In this document: piece after piece, positions 32,042-33,798 of the stretch
Layout: each line of letters starts with the position of its first letter
Position numbering within the stretch: the first letter of the stretch is position 1
Source: Planctomycetota bacterium
GTDB taxonomy: Bacteria; Planctomycetota; Planctomycetia; Pirellulales; Pirellulaceae
Direction: 5' to 3'
Assembly: GCA_017303505.1 (NCBI GenBank)
Contig: JAFLCP010000085.1
Location: 1-33,798, forward strand
DNA: 33,798 nt
Notes under the pieces: generated by a model
What the model was told of the DNA's origin: nothing
The model's database searches: none
Seen by the model: only the letters and a program-made list of their open reading frames with translations
Made by a program: the position numbers and the translations under genes

Positions 32042-33217
32042 TTAGCTATCCTGGAACATCGTACGAGGTAAGACTCCTTGCTGAATGAGTTGGCGTCGTC
32101 GAGCCACCAGCAATGGCATATCTACAATCATACGGATGGACCTATCACTATACCGAAAGACCTCATGAGTCATTTGGCGAACCTGTGGAAAACCGTTTTC
32201 ATGAAACCATTGGATAAGCTCAAAATCTGAGCGAAAGACAACGTCGGCAGAAATCAGCTTGTTCGCCAACTCTAGAAGCCCACGCTTTTTGGGTAGCGAC
32301 AACGATTGATTGTTCTTCAGGCCACCATACTCAGGCGTATTTCGGAATCCTGGAACCAAAAACGTCTTTGCAATGGCGACGCCGTCGTACAATTGGATTG
32401 GACAGTACCCAAGGCGGTAGTAGGGAAGTCCGCCAGACCAATCCATGTTGTCTTCCCCGAGAATTTGCTCAATGTAGATTTTGTATTGGGCACTAAAGGG
32501 TAAAACAGCGTGATCCCAAAGACCAATCGCCAGTTGATCTGGATAGAGTTCAGTGACCTCAAAGAATACAGCGCGAGCGAAGAATCCATAGACATCACCA
32601 GAAGCCCCATAAGAGATGTACTCATCTTTCATGCGCTCCCGAATTCTCTCTATGGCATGACGGGTAAAGGATACTTGATACTCTTTGTTTCCAAACTGCA
32701 CTGTTGGATGAAGAGGTGATAGAAACACCCCAGAGCCATTGGACAAAATTCGTCTTTCCAGCTGCTTGGTACTAACCCGAATTTCGTTCTCCCGAAACTC
32801 TAGGTCAGCGTGCGAAAACGGAATCGCTTCTTTTCGGACTTGCTCAGGAATCGATGAATAGAGTTCTTCGCCGATAATCGAGGCCATATCCATGAACACG
32901 TTTATTGCAAAGTGATCGGCACTCGGCCCAAGTTTTGCCAGAAATGCAGCTCTGAGATGCTGATACACGTACGACTTTCCGTATCTACTCATCAACCCAA
33001 GCAGACCTCGATGCAGATCCGACAAACCAGTGACCATTTTAAGATCTAGTTCGTGAGTTGCCTTTTCTAAATAATCGGTAAACGGGTCAGGTGCGTTTTC
33101 TCCCACAAAGACAAGCCTTGGAAATTGAAGGGCACTTTGCGTTGGTTGATCCGCTCGGTCACGACGTTTCAGTTGTTCCAATCGCTTTCGGATTTTACGT
33201 TTCTGATCGGGTTTCAT
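32042..33217 (-). CDS. Unknown protein with FTRHAIERIRERM segment
   Basis: A 391-residue soluble protein without a recognised family. The N-terminus is basic (MKPDQKRKIRKRLEQLKRR), followed by mixed helical and beta segments. The segment SFTRHAIERIRERM (near residue 184) recalls the histidine-arginine signature of small RNase-like toxins (RelE/BrnT/DUF4258-type), but the rest does not match and this may be chance. Several aromatic-rich stretches follow (GYCPIQLYDG, PGFRNTPEYGG). The ribosome binding site is weak. It lies 79 bp downstream of a HEAT-like protein gene running the same way and could share its transcript. Confidence 0.65.
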   Translation of the reverse strand: MKPDQKRKIRKRLEQLKRRDRADQPTQSALQFPRLVFVGENAPDPFTDYLEKATHELDLKMVTGLSDLHRGLLGLMSRYGKSYVYQHLRAAFLAKLGPSADHFAINVFMDMASIIGEELYSSIPEQVRKEAIPFSHADLEFRENEIRVSTKQLERRILSNGSGVFLSPLHPTVQFGNKEYQVSFTRHAIERIRERMKDEYISYGASGDVYGFFARAVFFEVTELYPDQLAIGLWDHAVLPFSAQYKIYIEQILGEDNMDWSGGLPYYRLGYCPIQLYDGVAIAKTFLVPGFRNTPEYGGLKNNQSLSLPKKRGLLELANKLISADVVFRSDFELIQWFHENGFPQVRQMTHEVFRYSDRSIRMIVDMPLLVARRRQLIQQGVLPRTMFQDS

Positions 33218-33295
33218 TCATCTTGAGTCCACTGGGTTTAAAAATTCGCACCAAGAATACGGCTTACCAGGGGCTTTCGTCAACTTTGGGAAAAA

Positions 33296-33798
33296 TTAGT
33301 CGAGCTCCCTTAGTTGTGATACAACTGGATCAAAGTGGTGAAATAGCATATCGTCAATCACATCAAGACACTCGTTTCGTGTGCTGAGCTCCGACGGTGA
33401 GTTTAATTGTTCATAGAGCCTTAGAATCAAACTACTCAGATTCGCATCCCAAAGCCATCTCCAGTTCTTCGACGCGCTCATGTCATGGCTTTCTGGGCGG
33501 AGTGCCCTTCTATATGCTGCAAGAATGATGTTGGCAAATGGAGCCAATTCTCTACCGAAATTCTGCAGCAAATCAAACAGTCGCCATCCACTTTCAATGA
33601 ATGCTCTGGATTCAACAAATCTCTCCAAATAAAGCGAAGCGTTGGGTAAGTTGAGTATCTCGCCACTATAGAAAGCTCCAGCAGCTATCTCGCGAATCGC
33701 CTCTTTTGAATCGTTACACATTTCCTGGAGAACTGGCAGGCACTTAGCGGAATACCTTTCATCCTTTGCAAAGTGAGCTGCGACTTTTGCCACCCCCT
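33296..33798 (-). CDS. C-terminal part of a HEAT-like, possibly STAND-type protein
   Basis: The frame is open to the right edge, so only the last 165 or so residues are present. They are entirely helical, with HEAT-like pairs (KCLPVLQEMCNDSKEAIREI, then FVESRAFIESGWRLFDLLQ). The final segment, LSSLILRLYEQL followed by CLDVIDDMLFH, matches the pattern I associate with the C-termini of large ATP-binding proteins of the STAND/HEAT class often found in defence islands. The N-terminal NTPase and effector domains, if any, lie outside the window, so the assignment is tentative. Confidence 0.65.
   Translation of the reverse strand, partial: GVAKVAAHFAKDERYSAKCLPVLQEMCNDSKEAIREIAAGAFYSGEILNLPNASLYLERFVESRAFIESGWRLFDLLQNFGRELAPFANIILAAYRRALRPESHDMSASKNWRWLWDANLSSLILRLYEQLNSPSELSTRNECLDVIDDMLFHHFDPVVSQLRELD

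Overview
The window looks like a bacterial chromosome segment, most likely from a planctomycete (moderate confidence). The clues are a valyl-tRNA synthetase with an extra zinc ribbon, a short DUF1580-like helix-turn-helix protein, a tRNA gene without an encoded CCA end, and several families I associate with that phylum. No taxonomic search was possible.

Positions 1-6750 are ordinary chromosome: the 3' part of a citramalate/isopropylmalate synthase-family gene, valS, a DUF151 bifunctional-nuclease-family gene, a WYL-domain regulator, a convergent gamma-glutamylcyclotransferase-like gene and tRNA-Arg(ACG).

From 6750 onward the sequence reads as an integrative element inserted at the tRNA-Arg 3' end. 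A tyrosine integrase starts 127 bp past the tRNA, preceded by a 22-bp palindrome. It overlaps a gene of unknown function. An internally deleted IS66-type insertion sequence (9801-10595, with matched terminal inverted repeats) follows. Next is a compact replication module in one operon-like string: HTH protein, family A DNA polymerase without a visible exonuclease domain, CHC2/TOPRIM primase-like protein, and an AAA+/helicase-like ATPase. A 1.56-kb stretch without convincing genes follows, a possible origin or regulatory region.

Positions 17261-22885 hold cargo: a protein of unknown function, a secreted endonuclease I, and a divergent three-gene set (EEP-fold phosphodiesterase/nuclease, alpha/beta hydrolase, polytopic membrane protein).

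Positions 23772-29638 are a rightward gene string: two overlapping small membrane proteins, DUF1257 (Ycf35-like), DUF2997, a Ycf46-like AAA+ ATPase, a helical protein, three small proteins of unknown function, a PD-(D/E)XK nuclease with an apparent iron-sulfur cysteine set, and a tiny membrane protein. Intrinsic-terminator-like hairpins sit inside this string immediately before three of its ribosome binding sites, and a strong one ends it. This AAA+/DUF1257/DUF2997/nuclease module is the best candidate for an undescribed system.

Positions 29894-33798 carry leftward genes: a protein of unknown function, a second EEP-fold protein, a 391-residue protein of unknown function and the C-terminal end of a HEAT-like, possibly STAND-NTPase protein. 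I found no second copy of the tRNA 3' end, so the far element boundary is probably outside the window.
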